Below are positions 26,344-34,548 of a DNA stretch of 56,331 nucleotides, one piece after another. Within the stretch, counting starts at the first letter, position 1. The number at the start of each line of letters is the position of its first letter. Made by a program: the position numbers and the translations under genes. The notes beneath the pieces are model-generated. The model was given only the letters and a program-made list of their open reading frames with translations. It was not told the origin of the DNA and searched no databases. Source of the DNA: Candidatus Hydrogenedentota bacterium (lineage in GTDB: Bacteria; Hydrogenedentota; Hydrogenedentia; Hydrogenedentales; JAGMZX01); NCBI GenBank assembly GCA_018005585.1, contig JAGMZX010000005.1, positions 1-56,331 of the forward strand, in the 5' to 3' direction.

Positions 26344-27159
26344 TCAAGGCGCGGACGGAGGCGGAATGCTGGGAGCCCCCCTTACCGTGGCCATGGGGCC
26401 TTGCCACATGGGCATTGTGCGAAACATGGGGTTTTCCATCAAGCTTTGCAGGCTCTGGATGAACGCATCCTGCTGCGAAGCGCTGATGCCATAGGTCTGC
26501 GCGAGTTGCGCCATCATGCCGTGCTTCTGGTCTTCCATCAGCTGCCGCGCTTCGCCCATGGCCGTGATGAACTGGTCGCGCAGGGCATCGCGCGCAGCGT
26601 CGTCCTCGGCGTTGCGCCACTGCTCGCGCAAGTCGAACAGATAGTCCGCATATTCCGAGATCGCGCCAAGGCGGTCCTGCTCCGCCGGGTCCGTGCTTTG
26701 CGCGGATTGCGCGCTCAGAAAGTCGCGAAAGTCCTCGCGCATCCGCGAGGGCGAGAACCCGCCGCGCCAGAAACGCGGCCGCCGCTCCTCTTCGCGGCTT
26801 TCTGCCTCGGGCGGCGGTTCCGGCAGCGGCAGTTCCGGGAACGCGAACGCGTCCGGCCCGGCCTCGGGCTCGGGCGATGGCGGCGCCGCCTCCGCCCGGA
26901 CGGCCGCCTCGCGCAACCCTGATACCTCGCGCTCCAGCGTTTCCACCCGCTCGGCATGGGCCGCGTTGTCCCGTTCGAGGGCTTGACCGCGCTCCCGCGC
27001 GGCATCCGCCTGGCGCTTGAGAATGGCCGCCTCTTCGAGCGCCGTGTTGCGCGTCTGCCGCAGTTCTTCAAGTTCGGCGGCGGCACGTTGATGCATCACC
27101 GCCATACCCAAGGCAACGCCGCAGACGGCGGCGACTACTGCAATGATGACCGTGCGCAT
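26344..27159 (-). CDS. Membrane-anchored coiled-coil protein of unknown function
   Basis: A 271-residue protein. One N-terminal membrane segment (MRTVIIAVVAAVCGVALGMA) is followed by a coiled coil of about 75 residues (AAAELEELRQTRNTALEEAA and similar heptads), a Pro/Glu-rich linker (residues 100-130) and a helical C-terminal domain (YADYLFDLREQWRNAEDDAA, then QLMEDQKHGMMAQLAQTYGI) ending in a Pro-rich tail. ATG 27159 has AGGAGG 7 bases upstream; the ATG two codons earlier sits too close to that site. It converges on the LacI-type gene with only 12 bases between stops. I do not recognise a family; the tail domain loosely recalls CpxP/Spy-type helical stress proteins. Confidence 0.7.
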   Translation of the reverse strand: MRTVIIAVVAAVCGVALGMAVMHQRAAAELEELRQTRNTALEEAAILKRQADAARERGQALERDNAAHAERVETLEREVSGLREAAVRAEAAPPSPEPEAGPDAFAFPELPLPEPPPEAESREEERRPRFWRGGFSPSRMREDFRDFLSAQSAQSTDPAEQDRLGAISEYADYLFDLREQWRNAEDDAARDALRDQFITAMGEARQLMEDQKHGMMAQLAQTYGISASQQDAFIQSLQSLMENPMFRTMPMWQGPMATVRGAPSIPPPSAP

Positions 27160-27222
27160 GGGCATCCCTCCTGACCGCCGGAACCCGTCACCGGCGCGTT
27201 GTGCGGCCCTGATTATGCCACG

Positions 27223-27573
27223 TTCCGCGCGCGGAAGAACATGGGCGCGGGGACGTGATGGCGCAACGCCTGGCTTGAACGCCAGGCTTGGGGGGTGGAG
27301 CACTCCCGGCCGGTCTTTCTCGACGAGACGGGTGCCAAGTCGAACATGACGCGGTTTTGTGCGCGCGCGAAAGGGAAGCCGTGCGCTCGACCAAACCCCG
27401 CGCGGGTACTGGGAGTGCGGCGACCCTGATTGCGGCGCTGACGGGTGAGGGGACATGGCCCCATGGCGCTTGACGGCCCCATGGGTGGGCTTGCTTTCGA
27501 GGCGCATGTGGGGCAGGCGCTGGTTGCGGTCTTGGCGCCGGGCGCCATTGTCGTCATGGACGACCCGGCCGCG
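27223..27573 (+). pseudogene. Decayed IS630-family transposase (DDE domain remnant)
   Basis: Translated pieces in shifting frames follow the IS630 transposase order: AEEHGRGDVMAQRLA, then AWLERQAWGVEHSRPVFLDE plus TGAKSNMTRFCARAKG, a TGA stop, then ATLIAALTGEGT in another frame, then ALDGPMGGLAFEAHVGQALV and VLAPGAIVVMDD. FLDE holds the first catalytic Asp and VVMDD the second; the third acidic residue and the C-terminus are missing. At least two frameshifts and one stop are needed to read through. No terminal inverted repeats or target duplication were found by eye. This explains the otherwise gene-free stretch of 27160-27695. Confidence 0.78.
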
Positions 27574-27695
27574 CCTCCCCGTCCCATGCGCCCCCCGTTG
27601 CGGGGCCTGCGTAACACTTTCCCCGGCGCGGGGTAGTATCGACGGCGCACATCTGGGAACGTTTTCGGGCGCGCGTGCGCCGCTGGGAGTTTGCC

Positions 27696-28298
27696 GTGCC
27701 GTTTGCATATCTGACAAAGGGTTTCCGAGGCGTTATCTTCTGCCTTTCCGTGACGGCCCTCTTGCCCGGGTGTTTCGGCTGGGTGGAATTGCCTCCGGTG
27801 ACGGCGCGCGCCGCCGTCGCCTCCGGCGCGGCCTTCGGCCCGACGCCGGAACGGCCCGCGGGAACAGCCTTCAGCAAGGCCGCCATGGTCGAGGGGCTGA
27901 CCTGCAACCTGCCCGGCCGCGGCGAAATGGAGGAGATGGTGCGCGCAAACGCGCCCGGTTTTGCCGGCGGGCTCATTCACCTGCGCCATGCCTACCTCGA
28001 GGAAGTGGTCGTGACCGCAACGCAAGGCGATTTCGCCTTTCTCACCGCATTGAACCTTTTCTACGTCACGGTGGGCGGCAACGGGCTTGAAATGGCTTAT
28101 CTCGGCGGCGCCGGCGCAGCGGAGGGGTTTGGCGGCGCGGTCACGATTACGCCTTTGGACCGCGTGGACCTGCTGGACCTCATGGAAGGCCAGCTGTGCG
28201 GCGCCGTGGTCGTTGTGGCAGACGGCGTTTCCCCGGAGACGGAAGTCATCTTCGACGCCGAGGCCGTGCTTACGGTACATGCGGAGGTTGGTTTCTGA
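27696..28298 (+). CDS. Putative lipoprotein of unknown function
   Basis: A 200-residue protein with a lipoprotein signal: hydrophobic core GVIFCLSVTALL and lipobox LPGC (Cys about residue 26). I chose GTG 27696, which has GGGAG at good spacing; an in-frame GTG 21 bases upstream is the alternative. The mature protein is beta-rich with hydrophobic strands (YLEEVVVTATQGDFAFL, GAVVVVADGVSPETEVIF), suggesting a compact sandwich domain. No family recognised. It is the only gene between the IS630 remnant and a strong terminator-like hairpin, so it is probably transcribed alone. Confidence 0.6.
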   Translation: MPFAYLTKGFRGVIFCLSVTALLPGCFGWVELPPVTARAAVASGAAFGPTPERPAGTAFSKAAMVEGLTCNLPGRGEMEEMVRANAPGFAGGLIHLRHAYLEEVVVTATQGDFAFLTALNLFYVTVGGNGLEMAYLGGAGAAEGFGGAVTITPLDRVDLLDLMEGQLCGAVVVVADGVSPETEVIFDAEAVLTVHAEVGF

Positions 28299-28352
28299 CA
28301 CCGCCGGCCTTCGGGTCCCCGCCCAAGGCCGCATCTACATACAGCCGCGCTT

Positions 28353-28382
28353 GAGGCGCCCGGACCCGCGTCCGGACGCCTC
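28353..28382. terminator. Strong hairpin between convergent genes
   Basis: Arms 28353-28364 and 28371-28382 pair over 12 positions with one mismatch (GAGGCGCCCGGA against TCCGGACGCCTC) around a 6-base loop. The hairpin lies 55 bases after the lipoprotein stop and 8 bases after the stop of the opposite-strand gene, so it can serve both. There is no long T-run. Confidence 0.6.
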
Positions 28383-28390
28383 AGTGCTAT

Positions 28391-29146
28391 TTACGGCCAA
28401 GGCTCCATCGCGCGGGGAGGTCCGAGCACCTCGCGCAACATGATGGCGCGGCGGACGTCGTCCAGGTTCGTGAAGAGCGCCGTGCCGCGCGGGCGCGGCG
28501 CGGGCGCGCGGCGCTGCGGAGCGGCCGCCGGCGAGGCCGGGGCGGTACGCGGTCGCTGTTGCGCCGCGGGCGCCGCGGGCCGGACGTGTTTCTGCTTATG
28601 CCGCTGTTGCCGCGGCCGTTGTTGCGCCTGTCTTGGTGCGGCCGGGGCCGCCGGAACTTGCTGATGCACCGGCGCCGGAGGCGCGGCCGCGGGCGCGGGC
28701 TGCATGCGCCGCTGCACTTCCCGCTGCATCTGCTGCCAAAGGTCATCCAACGATACCGGTCGCGACGCGGGCCGCGGGGCCGCGGGCGGCACGCCGGCCA
28801 CGCGCTGCGGCGGCGTCTTTCCTCCGGTGGACTGTGCCGGAACGTTGCGAACCTGTTCCGTGGCGACCCGCCGCTGACCGGTGGAATCCAGCTTATCGAG
28901 CGGCCCTGCCTCCGCAGCGGGCCGCGGCTGCGTGACAGGAGGCGCCTGCCGCGGCTGCGCGACGGGCGGCCCGCTCTCGCCGTACAGCGTCCGGCGCGTG
29001 GCCTCGGGCAAGTCAATCTGTTCCTGGGACTTTTCCCGCGCGCGCTGGGCGCGGCGTTCCTCCTCGGCGCGCTGTTCGCGCACCTTGCTGACCATGCTGA
29101 ACGCGGCCAGGACGAGGAAGATTACAAAGCCGATGAGTTCTTCCAT
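28391..29146 (-). CDS. Membrane-anchored Pro/Gln/Ala-rich protein, last gene of the NfeD-FloA operon
   Basis: A 251-residue protein: one N-terminal membrane helix (MEELIGFVIFLVLAAFSMVS), then a basic charged stretch (KVREQRAEEERRAQRAREKS) and about 170 residues of low-complexity sequence rich in Pro, Ala, Gln and Arg, with a short ordered-looking piece SLDDLWQQMQREVQRRMQP. The tail RGTALFTNLDDVRRAIMLRE, then VLGPP, looks ordered and may be a binding motif. It follows floA by 10 bases and is probably co-transcribed, which suggests a scaffold or adaptor in the flotillin membrane domain. No family recognised. Confidence 0.65.
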   Translation of the reverse strand: MEELIGFVIFLVLAAFSMVSKVREQRAEEERRAQRAREKSQEQIDLPEATRRTLYGESGPPVAQPRQAPPVTQPRPAAEAGPLDKLDSTGQRRVATEQVRNVPAQSTGGKTPPQRVAGVPPAAPRPASRPVSLDDLWQQMQREVQRRMQPAPAAAPPAPVHQQVPAAPAAPRQAQQRPRQQRHKQKHVRPAAPAAQQRPRTAPASPAAAPQRRAPAPRPRGTALFTNLDDVRRAIMLREVLGPPRAMEPWP

Positions 29147-29156
29147 GTCCGGCTCT

Positions 29157-30176
29157 CTATTCCGGGCGCCGCTCTTCATGCTGCCCGGGCGTGCCCATCT
29201 TCGCGATCGAGTCGCGCATGTCGGTATCGGCCATCACGTTCTTCAGCCGGTAGTAGTCCATGATGCCGAGATTCCCGCTGCGGAACGCCTCGGAAATGGC
29301 CCGCGGGATTTCCGCTTCAGCCTCGACCACGCGCGCGCGCATTTCGACGACCTGCGCCTTCATTTCCGCTTCGCGCGCGAGGGCCATGGCACGGCGTTCC
29401 TCCGCGCGCGCCTGGGCGATCTGCTTGTCCGCTTCCGCCTGCTTGATCTGCAGTTGCGCGCCGATATTCTCGCCCACGTCCACGTCCGCGATGTCGATGG
29501 ACAGAATCTCGAAGGCCGTTCCGGCGTCCAGGCCGCGATCGAGCACCACCCGCGAAATCGAGTCCGGGTTCTCGAGCACTTTCTTGTGCGATTCGGCGGA
29601 ACCGATGGTCGTCACAATGCCCTCGCCCACGCGCGCGATGATGGTTTCTTCCGTGGCGCCGCCGACGAGCCGCTGGATGTTCGTGCGCACCGTCACGCGC
29701 GCCCGCGCAAGCAACTGGATGCCGTCCATGGCCACCGCGGCCACCATGGCCGCCCCCTTGGTCGGGTCGGGGCAATCGATCACCTTGGGCCGCACCGAGG
29801 TCTGCACGGCGTCGAGCACGTCGCGCCCGGCGAGGTCAATGGCCGTAGCGCGCTGGAAATTCAGCTCGATATTCGCCTTGCTCGCGGCGATCAGCGCTTG
29901 CACCACGCGCACCACGTTGCCGCCCGCGAGGTAGTGCGCCTCGAGTTCGTCCGTCATCAGATTGATGCCCGCCTTCACCGCCATGATCCGGCTGTCCACG
30001 ATGACGGCGGCGTTCACGCGCCGCAGCGACATGCCCACCAGCCGCCAGAGCCCCACGTGCGCGCCCGACAGCCACGCCCGCAGCCACAGGCGGAAAAAGC
30101 TGAAGAGCACGACCAGGAAAATGAGGCCGAATACTCCCAGCACGACAAGCACGATGAGCAGGATTGGGTTTTCCAT
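29157..30176 (-). CDS. floA: Flotillin-like protein FloA
   Basis: A 339-residue protein. The N-terminus is a membrane hairpin ([20 protein letters not shown]) as in FloA/UPF0365. Then come conserved segments [60 protein letters not shown] and [20 protein letters not shown], followed by a long charged coiled coil ([20 protein letters not shown]) and the tail [19 protein letters not shown]. FloA oligomerises in membrane microdomains and affects signalling and secretion. The link to NfeD proteins is classical (Bacillus yqeZ-yqfA-yqfB). It sits third after two nfeD-type genes and a small unknown gene in one operon. Confidence 0.95.
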   Translation of the reverse strand: MENPILLIVLVVLGVFGLIFLVVLFSFFRLWLRAWLSGAHVGLWRLVGMSLRRVNAAVIVDSRIMAVKAGINLMTDELEAHYLAGGNVVRVVQALIAASKANIELNFQRATAIDLAGRDVLDAVQTSVRPKVIDCPDPTKGAAMVAAVAMDGIQLLARARVTVRTNIQRLVGGATEETIIARVGEGIVTTIGSAESHKKVLENPDSISRVVLDRGLDAGTAFEILSIDIADVDVGENIGAQLQIKQAEADKQIAQARAEERRAMALAREAEMKAQVVEMRARVVEAEAEIPRAISEAFRSGNLGIMDYYRLKNVMADTDMRDSIAKMGTPGQHEERRPE

Positions 30177-30284
30177 GAATGTTCCCCTTCTTTTTCTCTC
30201 TGGTCCTTCCGGTTATTGCGATTCTCAAGGGCGTGCTCGCGGTATGCCCGCGAAACGCCGCTGTTCCCGTCGCGAAAACCGCGT

Positions 30285-30776
30285 CTACGCGCGCGGCTCG
30301 TCCCAACGCTCGACCACGATGCGGTTGCCGTGCACCTCGACGACACGCACCGTGCCGCCTTTCTCGATAAACGCGCCCTGAGCGACCGCGTCGAGGCGGC
30401 GCCCATCCACTTCGATCGTGCCCGCCGGGCGCAGCGCCGTAAGCACCGTCCCGGACGCGCCCAGAAGCGTCAGGTCGTCAGGCATGTTCGTATAGCCGTC
30501 CTCGATTCGCTGCTGCGTTTCAAGCGTCAGAAACCGCGCGGCGCGGGTCTTCGTCAAGAGCAGCATCGAAAGCGCCACCGTCGCGAACGCGCCGATCGCC
30601 TCGAGCACCACGATAATTGCGATATATTGGCCGTCGTAATGGTATATCCCGACGCCCGCGCTCAGACATACGAACACGAACCCGGCCGCACCGCAGATGC
30701 CGCCGGGCAGAATCGCCTCCGCGAGAATCAGAACGAGCCCCGAGAAATACAACAGCGCCATCCACAGGGCGGTCAT
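30285..30776 (-). CDS. Short NfeD-like membrane protein
   Basis: A 163-residue protein with three or four membrane segments (LYFSGLVLILAEAILPGGIC, GAAGFVFVCLSAGVGIY, IAIIVVLEAIGAFATVALSM) and a C-terminal soluble OB-fold domain (GTVLTALRPAGTIEVDGRRL, DAVAQGAFIEKGGTVRVVEV, GNRIVVE) that is diagnostic of NfeD. It lacks a protease domain. Its start overlaps the stop of the 100-residue gene upstream (ATGA), and floA follows after about 110 bases. NfeD OB domains are believed to help flotillins assemble or be processed. Confidence 0.88.
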   Translation of the reverse strand: MTALWMALLYFSGLVLILAEAILPGGICGAAGFVFVCLSAGVGIYHYDGQYIAIIVVLEAIGAFATVALSMLLLTKTRAARFLTLETQQRIEDGYTNMPDDLTLLGASGTVLTALRPAGTIEVDGRRLDAVAQGAFIEKGGTVRVVEVHGNRIVVERWDEPRA

Positions 30777-31075
30777 GACGCGCCCCCCTCGCGAAGAGAT
30801 TCGAGCAACGAGATCAACTGCCCGATCTCGATGCGCAGGCCGAGCAGGAACTTGCTCTTCATGCTCGGGTCCTTCGGGTCGTTCTCATCCTGCTGAGCAA
30901 AGGTGCCGATAATGCCGTCGCCCGCCGGGAACAGGCTGCGCGCCTGGCCCAAGAGCTTGTTGTACCGGCTCGCGAAAGGCGAACAGGTGTAATAACCCGC
31001 TCCTTGCGACGTGACGATTTCCATCTCTTTCAACAACTGCCGCAGCATGTTCAGCAACGTCTGTCTCGTGTCCAT
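30773..31075 (-). CDS. Small 100-residue protein of unknown function in the NfeD-FloA operon
   Basis: A 100-residue, probably cytoplasmic protein, MDTRQTLLNMLRQLLKEMEI at the start and SKFLLGLRIEIGQLISLLES at the end, with two predicted amphipathic helices around a middle segment (GAGYYTCSPFASRYNKLLGQ). No membrane segment. Its ATG shares one base with the stop of the long NfeD gene (TGATG at 31073-31077) and its stop overlaps the start of the short NfeD gene (ATGA), so it is translated with both. Such tight coupling makes it a real gene and a likely partner of the NfeD proteins. I do not recognise a family. Confidence 0.75.
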   Translation of the reverse strand: MDTRQTLLNMLRQLLKEMEIVTSQGAGYYTCSPFASRYNKLLGQARSLFPAGDGIIGTFAQQDENDPKDPSMKSKFLLGLRIEIGQLISLLESLREGGAS

Positions 31076-32574
31076 CAGCCTGTGTTCTCCTGCTCCTCCG
31101 TAACCACAATCCGGTTTCCTTCCGCCATGATGATCGCGACGGGCCTGCCCTTGTCTATGAATTCGCCCCGGGTCATCACGTCCAGCGTCTTGTCGCCGAA
31201 CCGGGCGCGCCCGGCCGGGCGCAGCATCGAGACGGCAACGCCGCGCATTCCCGTGAGTCCGACCGTCTCCTGCGGCGCCTGCACCGTATACCCGGAATGC
31301 GCCGCTTCCACCTGCTCCAGGACAAGCCAATTCAACACCCGCGTGCGGGGCAGATAGTACCAGGAGAGCAGAATGATCACGGTCAACGCAATGGCCGTAG
31401 TCGCCAGCGTCGTCACGGCATCGCTCAACCGGATAAAATCCCAACTGTACTCGGGCACAGGCACGCGCGTCAGCGACAGATACAGCCCGGCAAACAGGCA
31501 CGCAATGCCTGCGACGCCCGCCGCGCCAAACCCGGGCAGCACGAATATCTCGATGCCAATCAGGATGACGCCGGCAAGCACCAGCAGCACGTCGAGCCAG
31601 TCCGCCAGTCCAATCACGAATTGCGACCCGAAGAACAGAGCCAGGCAGCTGAGCCCGATAATGCCCGGCAGGCCGAACCCGGGCGTTTTCACCTCGAAGT
31701 AGAGTCCGCCTATCCCGCACATGAGCAGCAAGCCCGAAATCATGGGGCTCGTGAGGAACCCGAACAACGCCTCCGCCCACGTCGGCGAAATCGGCACGCG
31801 CCGCAGTTCGGCCCATCCGAAATGCCGGAGCACGTCCTCCTCATCGCGCGCTTTGGCCTCGATCAGCCCGTATTCGAGCGCCTCTTCCGCCGTTAGCGTC
31901 AGCAGTTTGCCCTGTGGCGAGATGAGTCTTGCCTCCGGCGGCAGGCCCGGCGGCGGGCCTGCGTCCGCCCCGTCCTCGCCGGCGTCCGGCCGCGTGTCCT
32001 TTTCCACCACATAGCGCCCGTCCGCGCCGCGGTAGCCATAAAGCACCACGTCCGGGTCCACCATGGCCTCGCCCAGCAGCGGGTTATGCCCCTTGGCCTC
32101 GGCCAGCGCCCGGAATTTCGCGCGCACAAACGAGCGCGACTTCTCGTCGAGGTCCTCATTCGGCTCCATGCCCGGCGCAAACGGCAGCGCCGCCCCGATA
32201 TTCGTCGCGGGAGCCATGACAATCTCGTCGCACGCGAAACTGATCAGCGCGCCCGCGGAAATCGCGCCCATGCTGCGCACAAACACCACCGTCTTGCAGC
32301 GCGCTTTCATGATGTGTTCCGTAATATCGATGGCCGAGTCGACGCGTCCGCCCGGCGTATTCATCAAGAAGATGATCGCGTTCGCGTCCGACGCCTCGCG
32401 CACCGCGCGCTCGACCACCACGGCCACGCCATCGTCAATCTCGTCTTCGATAGGGCAGAGAACGACGAATTCCCCGGCCTCGGGCGGCGCCTCGGGCGGC
32501 AGAGCGCCCGTGTTGTCAAGACCCGCCTGCCCCAGGAGCGAAAGGGCGCCCAGTATCAGAAAAACACGCTGCAT
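31075..32574 (-). CDS. Long NfeD-family membrane serine protease (ClpP-class)
   Basis: A 499-residue protein: signal sequence, ClpP-class protease domain (residues about 35-220), four or five membrane helices (about 270-400) and a C-terminal OB domain (GLTGMRGVAVSMLRPAGRAR, GEFIDKGRPVAIIMAEGNRI). The catalytic Ser is in SMGAISAGALIS (Ser 106) and the likely general-base Lys in FVRAKFRALAE (Lys 153), as in the Pyrococcus PH1510 Ser-Lys dyad. Known relatives cleave a hydrophobic peptide of the stomatin/flotillin partner. It is the first gene of a five-gene operon with a good promoter at 32648-32676. Confidence 0.93.
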   Translation of the reverse strand: MQRVFLILGALSLLGQAGLDNTGALPPEAPPEAGEFVVLCPIEDEIDDGVAVVVERAVREASDANAIIFLMNTPGGRVDSAIDITEHIMKARCKTVVFVRSMGAISAGALISFACDEIVMAPATNIGAALPFAPGMEPNEDLDEKSRSFVRAKFRALAEAKGHNPLLGEAMVDPDVVLYGYRGADGRYVVEKDTRPDAGEDGADAGPPPGLPPEARLISPQGKLLTLTAEEALEYGLIEAKARDEEDVLRHFGWAELRRVPISPTWAEALFGFLTSPMISGLLLMCGIGGLYFEVKTPGFGLPGIIGLSCLALFFGSQFVIGLADWLDVLLVLAGVILIGIEIFVLPGFGAAGVAGIACLFAGLYLSLTRVPVPEYSWDFIRLSDAVTTLATTAIALTVIILLSWYYLPRTRVLNWLVLEQVEAAHSGYTVQAPQETVGLTGMRGVAVSMLRPAGRARFGDKTLDVMTRGEFIDKGRPVAIIMAEGNRIVVTEEQENTG

Positions 32575-32647
32575 GGTCTCACTCAGTAGGACAGGGCTGA
32601 CTGGTATGCCCCGCCATTGCGAATACTACAATCGTGACCAGCGTTGT

Positions 32648-32676
32648 ATTCTACACGGCGTGCGAGGGGTGGTCAA
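32648..32676 (-). promoter_or_regulatory. Promoter of the NfeD-FloA operon
   Basis: Minus-strand -35 TTGACC (32676-32671), a 17-base spacer, and -10 TAGAAT (32653-32648), five of six matches in each box. Transcription would start near 32641, leaving a leader of about 67 bases. Confidence 0.65.
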
Positions 32677-32848
32677 TTGTCCGCTCCCGCGTCTTGTACC
32701 GTTTCGCCCTGCAGCAGCGGCTGGGGATGCCGCGGCGCGGGGCCGTGGTGGCACCCTGTCCTCTTTCCCCACGCGCGAGTGAAAACGGCGGGCTGTGGTA
32801 CACTTGGGCCCCGTCCCTCACGGTGAGGCAGGTATAAGGAGCAAGACA

Positions 32849-34408
32849 ATGAGAACATGCCTGATGCTGCTGGCGGTCCTGGCCGGCGCGAGCGCCGCGG
32901 CTGAATTCGCGGACTACGTGTACGTGCCGCCCGTCAAGGCGGAAATTGACGCCGTTTCGAGCGCCGTGGTGCAGACCTGGCTCGCGCAGCCCGGCCCGCG
33001 CTACGTGTTCGACACTTTCGCGGGCCAGAACGATGCCCTGAAAGCCAGCAACGCGGACGGACCGCCGCTTTGCGTGGCGGATGGTTTCGCGCTGGACCTC
33101 GACGAAGCGGCGCTTTTTGACGAAGCCATCGACGACAACGGCGCGCGCGTCTTCACCGTGACCATTACCTCGCTGGACGCCGTGGCGGTGCGTTTGCTCG
33201 CCGATATCAGCCAACTGCAGGACGGCGACGAACTCTGGGTCGTGGCGCCGGGCGCCGCGCGCGCCTTCGGTCCGTTCACGGCGGCGGACGCCGCCGGGGG
33301 CGGCCGCTGGCTGAACACCATCTTCGGGGACACGGCGGTATTGGCCGTCCGCACGCCGTACGACACGCCGCCGCCCCTGACCGTGCTGGGGCTCTCCCAC
33401 TTCTTCGTGGACGCGGCCAAGGGCGTGCTCTACCCGTGCCCTGTCGAGGCGGACTGCGTCAGCGACACCGTTTTCCAGGAAATCTCGACGGGGATCGGCA
33501 TGCTGTACATCCCGTACAAGGGGTACAAGCAGGCGCAATGCAGCGGCGCGCTGCTGCACAACCCCGACACGGCGGAGAACGAAGGCTTGGTCCTGACCGC
33601 GAACCACTGTTTCCCATCGGGCAGCGTGAATGCAGCCGGTATCGAAGTGGTCTGGGACTACCGGGCCGCGGCCTGCGACGGCAGCGGCGTGCAGGATCCG
33701 GACACCGCGCCGCGCAGCACCGGTCAGGAGGTGCTGGCGCGTGACGACGTTTACGACGGTGCCTTTTTCTCCGTTCAGTCCGTGCCGGTCGGGGCCCGCG
33801 GCCGCGCGTGGCTCGGCTGGGACACACGGGAGCCTGCGTTCAACGACCCGGTCGCGGGATGTCATCATCCGATGGGCGCGCCAATGAAGTCCTGTTTCGG
33901 CACCGTAACGGAAGTGAATGTCTCGACATTCCTTGGCGAGAGCCAGACGGAAGTGCACTGGGATGAGGGGATAACCGAGCAAGGCTCGTCCGGGTCGCCG
34001 CTGATGTTCTCGACGCTGAATTATCGCGTCTTTGGCATGCTCAGCAACGGCCCCGCGCATGACTGTTACAACCCGCCCCAGAACAGGGACAATTTCTCGT
34101 CTTTCCGCCACTTCTTCCCGGAGATTCAGTGTTATCTGCTCGCCGGACGCGAGTGCGCCGAAGGCCCGGACCGTCATGGCTGGTGCCCCGCCAAGGCTGC
34201 ATTCCGCGGGAATCCCGAGGCGCTCGCGGCCCTGCGCGCGTTCCGGGACAAGGCCCTTGCCCCGACCGGGATAGGCCGCAGCCTTGTCGCCGCCTATTAC
34301 CGGAATGCGCCCCGGCTTGCCGCGCTCGTAACCGCTTCGCCTCGCGCGCGCGGTTTGTTCATGGCTTCGGCGCGGCCTTTTGTCGCGTTGGGCCGCATGA
34401 TGGAATAG
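32849..34408 (+). CDS. Secreted trypsin-like serine protease (lysyl endopeptidase-like)
   Basis: A 519-residue secreted protein with signal peptide MRTCLMLLAVLAGASAAAEF. Residues 20-190 form an N-terminal domain (TVTITSLDAVAVRLLADISQ, LQDGDELWVVAPGAARAFGP) as in Achromobacter protease I-like precursors. The S1 domain follows: CSGALLHNPDTAENEGLVLT, then TANHC with catalytic His near 253, a likely Asp in RDDVYDGAFFSV (near 303), and Ser in EQGSSGSPLM (near 381). Paired Cys residues suggest disulfides. ATG 32849 follows AAGGAGCAAGACA. It is divergent from the NfeD operon. Cleavage preference cannot be read with confidence. Confidence 0.85.
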   Translation: MRTCLMLLAVLAGASAAAEFADYVYVPPVKAEIDAVSSAVVQTWLAQPGPRYVFDTFAGQNDALKASNADGPPLCVADGFALDLDEAALFDEAIDDNGARVFTVTITSLDAVAVRLLADISQLQDGDELWVVAPGAARAFGPFTAADAAGGGRWLNTIFGDTAVLAVRTPYDTPPPLTVLGLSHFFVDAAKGVLYPCPVEADCVSDTVFQEISTGIGMLYIPYKGYKQAQCSGALLHNPDTAENEGLVLTANHCFPSGSVNAAGIEVVWDYRAAACDGSGVQDPDTAPRSTGQEVLARDDVYDGAFFSVQSVPVGARGRAWLGWDTREPAFNDPVAGCHHPMGAPMKSCFGTVTEVNVSTFLGESQTEVHWDEGITEQGSSGSPLMFSTLNYRVFGMLSNGPAHDCYNPPQNRDNFSSFRHFFPEIQCYLLAGRECAEGPDRHGWCPAKAAFRGNPEALAALRAFRDKALAPTGIGRSLVAAYYRNAPRLAALVTASPRARGLFMASARPFVALGRMME

Positions 34409-34548
34409 GCCGCGGTGCCGGCGTAAGCGGCCTGAGGAGCCACGAGAAAAAGCGCGCCGGGCCCGGCAGGTGAAACTAAGGCGGCGGGGAGCGTAGTCTG
34501 TAGTCATACGACCGCCCAATTCCGACCGGGCCCGAGGAGAACCATGCC

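Noticed and set aside
26344-27717. Upstream extension of the coiled-coil gene by about 186 codons
   Set aside because: The extension is antisense to the IS630 remnant and has no motif; AGGAGG places the true start at 27159.
28881-30896. 671-codon frame antisense to floA and the short NfeD gene
   Set aside because: His/Arg-rich shadow caused by high third-position GC; the opposite strand encodes FloA and NfeD with clear homology.
32651-34519. 622-codon frame antisense to the secreted protease gene
   Set aside because: Same shadow effect; the plus-strand protease has signal peptide, ribosome site and catalytic residues.
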